Below are positions 11,001 through 21,555 of a DNA stretch of 64,000 nucleotides, piece after piece. The notes under the pieces are model-generated. The model did not search any database. It saw nothing but the letters and a program-made list of their open reading frames with translations, and was not told the origin of the DNA. The DNA lies in the NCBI GenBank assembly GCA_039545355.1, contig BCJJ01000024.1, positions 248,001-312,000 of the forward strand, given 5' to 3'. How positions within the stretch are numbered: the stretch's first letter is position 1; each line of letters starts with the position of its first letter. The translations under genes and the position numbers were made by a program. This stretch comes from Trichosporon coremiiforme. Taxonomy: Eukaryota; Basidiomycota; Tremellomycetes; Trichosporonales; Trichosporonaceae.

Positions 11001-12079
11001 CGAGCTTCGCGGTCGCGCTGCTCACGATCACGCTGCTCCCTCTCGCGCTCACGCTCCTTCTCCCGCCTCTCGCGCTCCTGCGCCGAGTAAGCGAAAGGGT
11101 AGCCGCTGCCACCACCGAGGAAGCTGCCGCCGCTGCCACTGCTGCCTCCGAGTCCACCGTACGAGCTGTACGGCTGAGTGTAGGCAGAAGCGTATGTCGA
11201 CGAGAACGAGTAGGGCGGACGTGCCGACTGGGAGGTGGAGGTCGAGCCCGGCCCGGCAATAGGCGGCTTGGGAGGCTCGCGCGAGGCTTGGGTAGGACTG
11301 TTGGCGGTAGGGTGCACGGGCGACCGCTGAGGTTCGCGAGCTGGTTGACCGAGCGGAGGAGGACCGCCAAACAGACCACGACCAGCAGCGCTGGGCATGG
11401 GAACGGAGCTCTTCACAGGGGAGGACTGGCCGATGCTACCGAGGCCGCCCATCGGCTCGCCGCGCTGGCTGTTTGCGGACTGCGAACGCTGATCGGTAGG
11501 AATCTTGTCGGCTGTCGAGCTAGCGTTGGAGCCGGAACGCTCGCGCCCGCCGTCGAAGCTGGGTGCACCGAGAGGGCGGGAGCTAAGGCTAGCGAAGCTG
11601 GGAAGAGGGGCGCTCTGCCTCGAAGTCGGAGGCGAAGCGGGTTTAACCGAGCCGGGGGGCGGAACAGTGGGAGGGCGACTCAGAGTCGGCGAAGTGGACA
11701 GCACTGACCTCGGAGGTGCGTAACCCATCCGGCCAGGCGAGGCCAAGGGTCCGCGCTCGCGGTCGCGGTCGGGTGGGCGCTCCATTCTTTCGCGTTCACG
11801 TTCGCGTTCGGCACGCTCACGCTCAATGTCGGTTCGACGGTCCCACGGATGCGCTCCGTACGGCGCTCCCAGACGACCGGGGCCGTCTCGGGGATCGGGG
11901 CGGGGATCATTCCGCGGGTCATTTCGCGGGTCGTTTCTTGGGTCGCGAGGATCACGAGGATCGCGGACATCGCGGGGATCACGGGGGTCGCGAACGTCTC
12001 GAGGGTCTCGAGGGTCACGGGGGTCCCGAAGGTCGCGGGGGTCCCTCGGGAAGGGAGGGCGGTCGCGATCGGGATTCAT
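8084..12079 (-). CDS. RXT3: Rxt3-domain protein, Rpd3L histone deacetylase subunit
   Basis: The middle of the protein (roughly residues 540-770) carries the Rxt3 signature, clearest at RRIWGTDVYSDDSDLGLVLV. In budding yeast Rxt3 belongs to the large Rpd3 histone deacetylase complex, so a chromatin-repression role is inferred. Two exons fit: 12079-9869 and 9832-8084, 1319 residues. The 36-nt intron 9833-9868 (GTGAGT donor, CTGAC branch, CAG acceptor) is a multiple of three with no stop, so an uninterrupted reading would insert 12 spurious residues. The N terminus has Asp-Pro-Arg repeats (DPRD, residues ~13-60), then a Ser/Pro region, an Arg/Glu-rich helix (~330-400) and, after the Rxt3 domain, a ~430-residue Lys/Glu/Pro/Ser-rich tail. 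The protein is much longer than yeast Rxt3 because of these tails. Confidence 0.8.
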   Translation of the reverse strand: MNPDRDRPPFPRDPRDLRDPRDPRDPRDVRDPRDPRDVRDPRDPRDPRNDPRNDPRNDPRPDPRDGPGRLGAPYGAHPWDRRTDIERERAERERERERMERPPDRDRERGPLASPGRMGYAPPRSVLSTSPTLSRPPTVPPPGSVKPASPPTSRQSAPLPSFASLSSRPLGAPSFDGGRERSGSNASSTADKIPTDQRSQSANSQRGEPMGGLGSIGQSSPVKSSVPMPSAAGRGLFGGPPPLGQPAREPQRSPVHPTANSPTQASREPPKPPIAGPGSTSTSQSARPPYSFSSTYASAYTQPYSSYGGLGGSSGSGGSFLGGGSGYPFAYSAQERERREKEREREREQRDREQRDREARDREQREREVREREAKEREMREREARERERERERKERERDERARAEKERERRAYGVESKPFQPPRQSSSTYDMYRPRPPAGPPTQAPPGGMYQEPKFTRHIEVLNRPEPQPYPAPEKAAPPVPPPPAQQPPTSRARNEPKPQPQREYQYTPRDKRPRMDAAVEEAAPSNRRATKKKARKDEEKKEQRDWSQVTNLTKKWPEVSSAPVEAWLKRVSDLNRVVGHEVYGGSAWSLAQTRSTGHDAEGGIVVVRVGGGFLGTRWKVRGEPGWDDAKSTGGDGATVGLGWAPGGQAHLERRIWGTDVYSDDSDLGLVLVHAGWIRWGGAPTRSDDDIVHVTLRVVPRLVRYTATERNGVVTRAWGNGHDGSSIVIEGVERVKVSYIGPTITDNQVDKSYNSRLPKRTARKMHMAELARQRAVVMGTAPQPPSLEKQAGVLDEDINPEEVTVEASLEAPVTPAAPFVFLAGQAGFAYTPLALTGYIDQPGDDDKNVRSLWTHDLEFGTAEDAYRLHLSLNDYGAQRLKISTYSPIKQGKPELIVDSLDPRLAHWVENGLAIQLAEGTGVLCGAEIYRWIVREGGKLTDGDETAEPEEPEAADQAMDVEAPAKSPAKSPAKVPEDPEQNGDKPADAEPKAKSPFKSPTKELQPIEAEKAAEPEAKSPAKSAEPVEPESPKAPEGDVSMAEPEPEKDEKDEEPVAVEPESAKPESESKDKDEDEDKEKVEDKPVSPTKEPEPKEPSTEKAPEPAAEPKSPKKTTEEPEEGEVKEDEPAPSPAAEKEKSKSKSPEKPVKEAEDGEVKEPSPRAAEAKPASPPAEAEKNEEKKEPTPKPPTPPSEPKEAESKPEDKAELKPESSESKGEDKPESDDKPASKPSSEKREKSDERDIRPDRDDRDRRDDRDDRDERREDRDRHEREEREKREDREKREKRPSPPKPPLPEEDEREEGEISESLPEPSEPDAHREDGELMDIDR

Positions 12080-12954
12080 GGCCTCTAATGCGGGGGCTAC
12101 TTGACGCCGAGGAATCTGATGTTAGTCAACAAACGCAAACAAGGTGATCAGACAGGGACGACAAGTGCCAGGCTGAAGCGGAAAGGTTTCGAATGACAGA
12201 TCACAATCCCTGCAGAATGTGGAGAGTGGATCACCAGGGGGTTGCCAGTGGAGGTCGGTTTGGACAAAGGCGCAGTCTCGTCTAAGCTGGTTCCCGGGGA
12301 CTCACCACCTGATCAGATATCGCTTCTGACCGTCAAGTTTGCCGCAGCTGCACCGAGTGTCGTTGGCGTCCTGGAACCGCGAGATGCGATGTTCTGCTCT
12401 TTGCAGGAGTGCCGGGGAGGTGGTGTGGGGGTGGATGTGGGGTGGTAGGAGTCAGGATGAGAAAGACTGATGACTTCTTCGTCGGGGTTACATGTCCTCC
12501 CCTCCGGGTCGTGGTCTTCCCAGGCACCGACGCCATCCGGGGTTCCTCTCTTCCAAGGAGTGACACACGGAACCAGATTGAACTCGATGTCATCGGTCCG
12601 CGTTCGTGGTTCATCCCCTTGTTAGCTCCCCCCTTTTTGCTGTCCACGCGATCGGCAAGTGGTGGGTAAAGTAAGTGTTTGTGCCTTGCCTGCCAAAACA
12701 ATCATCGGTCTACAGCGGCGCGTCCGACATGGGAGGGCGATATTGACACACGAGACGCCTCAAGATCTTCCAGCTCCTCTCGACATTGCTCAGTCGCCGC
12801 CAGTTCTTGATCATCCACTACCCCACTAATCGACAACCATAACCACCTGTCACACTACGCGCACCCTCTGCCACCTGTCAACAGCGCGTCACGCGTCGCT
12901 CACCACTCATATCACGAAACCTGCCTCTGATCTCTCGAGCCTCGGGCTCAGCTA
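12080..12954. other. Divergent promoter region
   Basis: 875 bp between two divergently transcribed genes, presumably holding both promoters and leaders. A GT-rich stretch lies at 12417-12447. No clear TATA box or further gene seen. Confidence 0.5.
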
Positions 12955-15900
12955 ATGGTGCGCGACGTGCGCGGGCCGTCGCTCGCCCACAGCCCGAGTA
13001 TCGGAGTCCTGCTTGAACGCCAAAGCCTCGTAGACGATTCTGCTGCCGGTCCTGGCCCATCGTCTCGCAAGATGTCCCGCAGCAAGGCCGGTTCGTCGTC
13101 CAAGGCGACCCCGCGCACCTCCACCATGCCGTCCGATCGGAAGCTCGCCAACCTCCTTTCGTCTGAAGCGAACGACACGCCCGTGGTGACGAAAGGGAGG
13201 CTCTACGTTCAGTCTACCCCGATGATGATGCGGGCAGACGAGACAATGCTGTACGATATCGCCCCGCCACCCGACATGCCGTCGAGTTCACTGTTCGGTG
13301 ATGAGAGTGATGACGACACTCTCGCCAGTCCGCGTTCGGCCAGAGGCAACACTGTAAAGGGCAGGGGCAACCTCCTAACACCTGTCAACAGCACACTTGT
13401 GAGTGCCTCACGGGGCAACCGTTGCAGATAGCTCGGAGACTGACTGCAGTTCACCGCCCCTCCTCCCCCAGCCCGTCTATCGGCATCCAGATCTGCTCGC
13501 CTACCTTCCCCCGAGTCATTGCCGCAAGCTGGTGGCCCTGCCGACCTGAAGGCATCCCAGAGTCGGAGAGGCACATCTACGCCGAGACCCAGCAATACTC
13601 AGCGATCTCGAGCTCCGAATGCCCCCGCGGACACCCATGACCAGGACGCCGTTACCCCGAGCGCGTCGCAGCACAAGTCATCACTACCTCCATCCAGCTC
13701 AACCAGGCGACAACCAGTGACCCCCAATCATGCGTCTAGACATGCGACACCACCGCGGCCACTCGTTGCTGAAACCGCATACTTCCGCCGAACACTGACG
13801 CCGATTGCTCGGAAGGCTCTGAAAGGAAAGGTAGTTGGTTGCATGGAGAAACCTATCCACTTCGAAGGAGAGGACCCTCTGCTACTGGAACCGGAACTGC
13901 GGCATCGCAGTGGCAGCATGACACCAGGCAGTGTTGCGCGAACGAAGAGAACGCCGAAAACAGCCCCCGCGGGTGGGAAATCGCGCACGAAACTCAATGC
14001 ACCACCAGCAACTTCGGTTGCTCAGCGATTATTTGTACAACCTGATAAGGACAGTGCTCCTGTCCCTCAGTCGACGCCTGATGAGGATAGCGATGACGAC
14101 GAGGCTGGTAACGACACCTTCGTTGACATCAAGAAGCGAAGACAGCCCCCACAGCGCAGCGCCTTGGGCTCCCAACCTCCGCTGAACGCCTCCGACCTGA
14201 AATCATCAGATACCGTCGGCGAAGAGGACGCCACTCCTAAGCGGCCATCACCACTGATCGATCTTGGGCGATTTGTGCACCCTGTCTCAGAACAGGAGAC
14301 CGCCGCTGTCACTGGCTTCGATGATGATCTGCCTCAAGACGAGGCTTGGGCCGAGCCATTATTCCTCCCCGGGTCTCCAGACTCTTCGGTCGGTTCCCCA
14401 CTACCACTGTCACGGGATCCGTCACCAGTTGACGATGTGGAGAAGGAGGAGTCGGTGAGCCCCGTCTTCTCACCGCCTCCCCGCGGATCACAGCTCTTCC
14501 CGCCTTCCTCTCCTCCAAGACAGCCGTCACCGGTGGCTTCACAACGCTCGTCTCCGGCACTGCACGCACCGACGCCAACGTTAGGGGTCTCTTCACCGAT
14601 ACGACCACCGCCGTCCTCCCCTGCCGTGATTGCATCGCCGGCATTCCCCCCATCTCCTGCTTTGCGCGCACCAACTCCAGGCGGCCCCAATCCATCGCCT
14701 CTGAAGGCTCGGGAAAGCCTGCGAAAGAGTGTCCAGGTCCGATCTCATGCCGGAAAGCGCTTGTCTGAGAGCTTGAGAAGCCCGTCTGTGGATGATTCTG
14801 GGCCTCCTAAGGAGAGGGCAACGCAGCAATCAAGACCATCGTCGTCCAGACTTCAGAGCCCCTTCGTTGGAGCTCAGCCCGAAGAGTCCGCTGCACCTCT
14901 AGAGCGACCTGCCGAGCTTTCAGACCACAGCGACTCGCATGAGGAGGGCAAGGACGACTTCAATCTGGAAGGGGACACAGTGATTGCGGCGGACGGCGAA
15001 GACTCTCTGGAGCTGGAGGAGACGTATGCCAACGGTCAAGATGCTGATGCTGTCTCTCCACCTCGCCCACCCTTGGAGCCTTTGGAGCCTAACCGCGTCG
15101 TTGTTGACACCGCCTCCCCCAGCAGATCGCAAGTGTTACCAACTTCCAGTTCGAAGGCTAGGAAAGTAGGCAGTCAGGGACGGAAGTCGGACGGGCAAGC
15201 AGTAGCCTCGGGGAGCGCAACGGCTAGTCCTTCCTCCAGCAAGCGATCCAGCAGGAAGAAACGTGACTCTGAACCTGTGCCGGTGGATGCGAATGGTACC
15301 TCAGATCACGCTGCCAATGGAGAAGCGGAGGAGTCCACACGGGTAGGCTCGCAATCACTCGTGAGGGAGGAAGGCTCGCAATCGCTCGTGAGGGAGGAAG
15401 GCTCGCAATCGCTCGTGAGGGAGGAAGGCTCGCAATCGCTCGTGAGGGAGGGTACGGCGGAGGATCCCTTACTCCTGGAGCCCGCGCCGCGTAGCGCCCC
15501 AAAGTCGACTGCATCTCACAGTCGACAGACTTGGCTGGACCGTGTTCGAGCGAGGTCCAACACGCCCGCCTCGCCTTTGTGCAATAAGAAGAGTGGCGAA
15601 CCAGTGTCGTCGTTGGACCGCTTCCTCGCACTATCCCCGGCGCCAGACACTTCACATCTCGCTCCTCCTCAGCCTTCACCACAGCCAGGAAAGCGGCATA
15701 GCGCCACTCCTGACCTCCCCCGACCCCGGTTCTCGTTATCTCCCAGCATGGCCAGAGCCTGGCGGCCACAAGGACACTCCGACGCCTCCAGCAGAGCTTC
15801 GCCACCGCAAATCCATCCCGTGGAGGCTATTCATGGATTCGAGGCGGGACTTGAGGACACAGTTGCGCTGCCAAGCCTCGATGTTAGCAACGCTGGAGAC

Positions 15901-18900
15901 TTATCTCCTGGCCCTGACGAGCCAATCGATTTCTCCGTCGATGGCCCCTTCAGCGATGACGATGATCTGGAAACGGAGAATGTCGCGATCGTGGTCGTCG
16001 AGCACCAGGAGTTGTCGATCCAGGTGCAGGGCGACGAGGGGCGAGAAGCCTCCTTTGATCTCTCGGCGGACACGGTCCGCGAAATCGAGGATGGACAAGA
16101 AGCCTCCTTTGACCTCTCAGCGGACACGGTTCGCAATATCGAGGAAGAAGGTGAAGATGAGCTCCCCGATCCGAAGATTGTGAAGAACGACGCCGACTTG
16201 GAGCAGGCAGAGCAAGCACAGAGCGATCAGCAAAGGGACGACAAAGCCAACTCTCGATCACCATACGTCTCGGACGACTCTCCGCTGGCAGACGTCGTCA
16301 ACGCTGCTATCGATGCCGGAATGGTTATCGACGCCGATGTCCAGCGCGCGGAGGCGGCGAGCGCGGAACAACATGAAACCCCACCTGCGCCTCCATCACC
16401 GGAGGAGCCCAGCTCCGAGGCGGAATCGGACGATGAGCCTCTCATGCCCTCTCGCCTACGACGCAGCCTCCATGCTGGCGCGACGCCGATGCGTCCAAAA
16501 GCCAAGCCTGTGAAGGTCGCTCCACCATCGCCGCCACCTCCGACTGCGTCGCCTCCTCGCGTGGACCGGCCAGTCACGCCCGTACGAGGGCCGCGCTCCC
16601 GGGTATCGGAGCCGGCTGATCGGACGCCTTCTATTGTACCTCGACCCTCATCGACCGGAGGCTCGAGTCCTTTTGTCCGAGACTACTCCAGTCCGTTCAT
16701 GGTCAGACCGTCGGCCAGCCCTGTTGCATCAGCGACAAAGAGCTCCGGTGGACGATCTGCCCGGGTGCGACCAGAAATTGTCGTTGAGCCTAGCTCCCCA
16801 TTGGTGTCCCCCAACTCAGCAAGGTCGGGTTTCGCAGCGCGAGCCACACAATCCATGACGCAAAACAGCCCTGTCCCCAGCTCTCAATGGAATGTCCGTC
16901 CCTCTCCCGGTCGGGCGCGAACTTCGAACACCTCGCACGGACTGCCTTCGTCTCCACCGTCTGTTCCGCCTGCATCGGTCGAGCGACTGGTCAGACCATT
17001 GCCTGTCAGGAAGTCTGTTACTCCTACTCCCACTCGCTCCGTTCGAGCGAGTGCCACGCCAGTCCAGGAACCGGCGTCCGTCGAGCGCACGGCCCCTACG
17101 CCGATCGTTGCGCCCACGCCTCGTGCCATCAGACCCTTGCCATACAGGGGCGCGTCTGTCACTCCCCGCGCCGCTGTCCAACAAGATGTCACTCCATCAT
17201 CTGAATCGCATTTGCGTTCGCACGCCTCATCACGCGCCAGCTCAAGGGCAAGATCCAGGTCACCTTTACCCAACTTTAGTCCCAAGGCTATCGGAACAGC
17301 CACTGCTATCGCTGCGACAGCCTTGGCCGTTGCAGTCCCTGCTGCTGCCTCGCCCAGCCCGGCCGCCATCCGCGTCCAGGTTTCGCCAGAGCCTGAACTT
17401 TCGCCGCTCGTCCACTCCGCCGTCTCTCATCACGCCGGCCATCCCCAACTGGACCTTTATCGCTCTCCTCCACGATCCTCCCGATCCAGTCGGCTGTCCG
17501 CGACCCCATCTGCACACTCAACTCAGTCTGAACGCTCTCGCTCTCCTTATGAGCACCAGGACCGCAGCGATCGCGTCAGCTTGGCTAACTCGCGTCTTGC
17601 TTTCGCTCTCGCTGGTTTATCTGACGACGACGACGACGATCTCCCCCCGCCGCCCGTCATTAGCGTAACCCCGTCGTACGGTCGGTCGTTTGCTCGTACA
17701 CCCTCGGCATCCTTTCAGCTGTCGCCAGTCGTTACTCCGCGACACGACGGGACGTCTGCAGCGCCGGCCAGCGTAGAAGCTCAGAAGACGCCCAAGGCCG
17801 CTGAGATCAGCAGGGACGTCACTCCTACTTCTCATCGCGAGACCAAGCTCGCCACTCCCCGGCCGCGTGCGGAAGACAGGGCGGACAGTCGCACTCCTCT
17901 GGCAAGCCACCAGCCGGAGCAGCCCACACCTCACCTTCGTGTAGCACCGGCGGCCGTCACTCCTCAGCCCATTGCTCGAGCGGGAACCCATACTCCACAG
18001 TCCAGTGTAGAGGGCCGAACGCCCACACCGGCATCTAGCGTCAAGACTACACCACAGGCGAAGACGCCTACGCTGGGATCTAGTGTCAAAGCTACACTGC
18101 AGGCGAAGACGCCCACGCCGGCACCGGCATCTAGCGCCAAGCGTACACCGCAGGCGCAGGCGAAGACACCCACGCCGGCATTCAGTGCCCAGGCCACACA
18201 GCTGGTGACGGCGTCCACACCTCAATCGCACGGCAAGGCGAAGGTGGCCACACCCCAAACGAGTGGCACGACCAAGTCCACCACCTCCTCCCGTGCCGAC
18301 GTGAGGGCGACGCCCACTCCCCGATCCGGTACGAAGGCTCGTACAGGGGTCGCTGAGGGCCCACAGGAAGCTAGTGCCATCGACTTCCAGGAAGCTGAGG
18401 AGGACCGCGACATTGGCGCTGACGACACCGTTGTCCATGACATAGGCGCCGATGACACGATCGACGGCGGCTCAGCTTGGGACTTCACCGCTGCCGAGCT
18501 CACGTACGATGCTGAAATAACCGCGTTTGATGACCACGCCTTTAAGGGAGCCGACTGGGATGTCACGCGTATCGAGCGCGTACCCCGCGGCGCCAGCGAG
18601 GACCACCGCTTACAGGACATCGAAGAGGCTTCCGAGGAGGGCACTGTCCTGCAGACTCAGCGGGAAAACTCGCACCCTGCTGCACCAGCCGAGGTACCTG
18701 CCGAAGAGACGCCCGCGCGCCCCAGCACTGCACCCCGCGCGCCCTCGATGCTGAAGTCTCCTGTGCGCCAATCGCCGCGCTTAGCTGCGCGGAGGCGTGC
18801 ACAGACACAGACACCATCGCCCGCTTCGAAGCCTCCGCCAAAGTCCCTAGCAACGAGGTCTGACGTTCGCTCGCCGCAACAGGCATCTCATGCGCCCATC

Positions 18901-21555
18901 CACCGCTGGGTCCGATCGCAATCGCCGACTGACGAGAGCCAGGAGGAGAGCGTGGTCCAAGCCGAGCCGCCAGTAGAGGAGCACGAAGATGGTGGTGCTA
19001 CCGCCGAAGCAGAGGCAGAGCAGCCTGTCGTTCCCAACCGCAAGGTTACGCTGAAGGTGGTAACTCGCATCGTGAAGGTGGAGAGCGACTCGGAGGACGA
19101 GGAGATCACTGAAGTCGTTGAGGTCGGTGAACAGGAGGTCCAGGACGGCCACCCGATGGTCTCCATTGATCTCTCCCCGGACACGGCCGAGGAGGCCAAT
19201 CGCCAGATCAAGAGCGCGGCCCCGCCGCCACCCTCACCCCCTCCTGCACCTCCTCTTCCCGAGACCGTTTCGACCTCCAGCTCTGAGACGAGGGTTGAAA
19301 GCTCTTTATCGGCTCGTGACCATCCTGAGGCATCCGCTGTCAATGAACCCAGTCGCCCCTCGACTTCGCAGTCTGAGGGCAAGGAAGTCCAGACCAAGTC
19401 CACGCCGGCCCCTTTGTTCACGTCTAGGATCCCGCTTGCAACTGCAGGACGACCCCACCCTCAGCCCAGACCGGAGGCATCGTCCACTGCTCAGCTTCAA
19501 CCCGTAGAGCGGACGCCGGTTTCGGCTACTCCGACTGTGCACTCGCCTGCAGTCACTGCGGTCTCTCGGCCAGCTCAAAAGCCGGAGATGCCCCTCGGCC
19601 GAACTCCTACGTCCTTCGTGAAGGAACAGAGCCGTCAAATCGAGCAGGCTCTGGGTCGTCGGCCGGCCATCCCCAGCAAGCTCAGCAAACAGGTCGTCCC
19701 CAGTTCTTCGCCGGCAGAGTCGCCAGTGGCCGAGCGAACATACTCTCGTCCCCATTCCCGCGCCTCGCACGAGGGTCCAACCAGCCCATCAGCATCCCGG
19801 AGGCGACAATCGGATGTTGCGGAAACATCATTTGCATCAAGCTCGTCATCTTCTCGCCTTAAGAGACGCTATGAGGACCACTTCGATGACGACGACTCGG
19901 AGCGGTACGCGCATCGCGCGTCACTGCACGAGGAGCTCACCGCAGCGTCGGACTCGGGCTCGGAGTTTGACCCGGAGTTCCCGTCCATGGTGGCCGTGTC
20001 GTCCATCGATCCTCGAGCAGCCGCTCGTGCTGCAGCGATCCTGAAGATGCACCACAACTGGGTCGAGAACGGCATCATGCCCGACGGTTCGCGAGTCGGT
20101 ACTCCCGGACCTCAGGAGCGCAGCCGTGCTCGATCTGTCGGTGCCCTCGAGACTCCGCAAACGACCGGGCGCCGCACGATCCACGAGACCCCTCACTCCC
20201 GCTTCTTCGACAGCATCGAGAGCTCCCGACTCATCTCGAAGGAGGAGCTGCTCCATGAGGCTGAGCTGGAATTGGTGGGGACGTCGAAGTCCCGCCCCGG
20301 AACTCCGTTCGCGGCGGACTCTCCGATGCGACACATCCCGGGAGCTTGGGCTGCGACGCCTCGGGGACGTACGCCGAAGCGCAAACGTGACTCGGACGAG
20401 CACCTTCATGGCGAACACCGGCCGACTCTCGAGACTCCCTTCCAGCCTCATGCGCGTTATGACTCCAGCACGTATGAGGGCAACGTCGACGGTCGATCAT
20501 GGACCAAACGTGACTGGAAGTATCTCGAGAAGACGTTCAAGTACCTTGCGTCGAAGGCGGAGGGCCCCGGTGTCAACTTTGAGGCAGTGGTGGAGGCGTT
20601 CCTCAAACAGACTGGGAAGGAGCCAGCCGGCGAGTGGAGCCACGATGTGCTCCTGATGCGCGTGAGGGCCTTGGCAAGGAGGCATGGCAAGACGGAGGTG
20701 ACGGAAGACCGGGAAGCCAAACGGCAGAAGACGACTATTCCGACTGACGCTCCGCCGTCCACTCTCCGCAAAGTCATGGGATGGCTGTGGCGCGGCAACT
20801 CGAAGCCTGAAGAAGCCGCCGAGCCTGCCGCCACCTCCGCTGCCAAGCCCAAGAAGCAGAGACGTGACAATGACTTCCTGCAAACTCGGGACGACTCGTT
20901 TGAGATCGGAGAGGTCACGATGGCTGCCACTCCCAGCCGACCTCGGGACCGCCAGCATGCGTCACTGCCTCCCGAACGCGAGGAGCTGTACGACGCCGAA
21001 CGCAGCTTCGAGGTTGACCTCGAGCGCGGCCATCAGTCATACGACATCCCCTACGAGGAGGAGGAAGAGGAAGAGGAAGAGGAGGGGTTTTTTCCGGAGC
21101 CGACGACGTACACCGCACGGGGCGAGCGATCGTCGGTAACTGAAGCCTCAACGTCGATGTACGACCACACCCACCACCACCACCGGCATCCATCGACGCC
21201 CTCCACAACTCGGAAGATCTATCCCGCTCTTCCCGAGCTCCACTTCCCCAGTCGGCCGCACTCCTTAGCATCCTCGGGTAAGCGGTACGAGGCGAGCCGC
21301 CCGCCCGGCTCGCGGTTACCAGTGATGGGCACGCCGCGGCCGCGGGCACGTGTGCGCTCTGACTCGTCGATCGCGGACACGTCCATCGCCTCTCGCCCCG
21401 GCAGTGTGCGCGACATGGTGCGCGGGTTCGAGGAGACGCAGGAGCTGGACCTCTCTTTCGAGTCGGCGCGGAGGGAGCGGGAGAAGAACGAGCTGCTCGG
21501 CCTGCGGCGCGTGCGCAGCGTAGTCGAGAAGGTCAAGGAACAGCACCAGCTGTAG
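12955..21555 (+). CDS. Giant disordered repeat-bearing protein, 2849 residues
   Basis: Not recognised. Two exons: 12955-13398 and 13450-21555, joined across a 51-nt intron with GTGAGT donor and CTGAC branch. Almost all of it is Ser/Pro/Thr/Asp-rich and looks disordered. Internal repeats include four SQSLVREEG units (15346-15453), a duplicated 18-residue ASFDLSADTVR unit (16045-16152), two EDPLLLEP motifs (near 13871 and 15461), a KTPTPASS-type repeat around 18.0-18.2 kb and poly-Asp or poly-Glu runs. The only globular-looking part is near the C terminus, about 20.5-20.7 kb, beginning SWTKRDWKYLEKTFKYLAS and continuing with conserved-looking Trp and Leu positions, about 65 residues of helix. 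Basic KRKR and KKQRR stretches suggest a nuclear protein. A second ATG at 13072 could be the true start. Function unknown. Confidence 0.75.
15346..15453 (+). repeat. 27-nt coding tandem repeat, four copies
   Basis: Four head-to-tail copies of a 27-nt unit beginning GGCTCGCAATC encode SQSLVREEG inside the giant protein. Copies are almost identical (one A/G difference; the last copy diverges at its end), which points to recent expansion by slippage or unequal exchange. Confidence 0.9.
16045..16152 (+). repeat. 54-nt coding tandem duplication
   Basis: Two adjacent 54-nt units, 16045-16098 and 16099-16152, encode EASFDLSADTVR followed by a short acidic segment. They are more diverged from each other than the 27-nt repeat upstream, so this duplication looks older. 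Confidence 0.85.
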
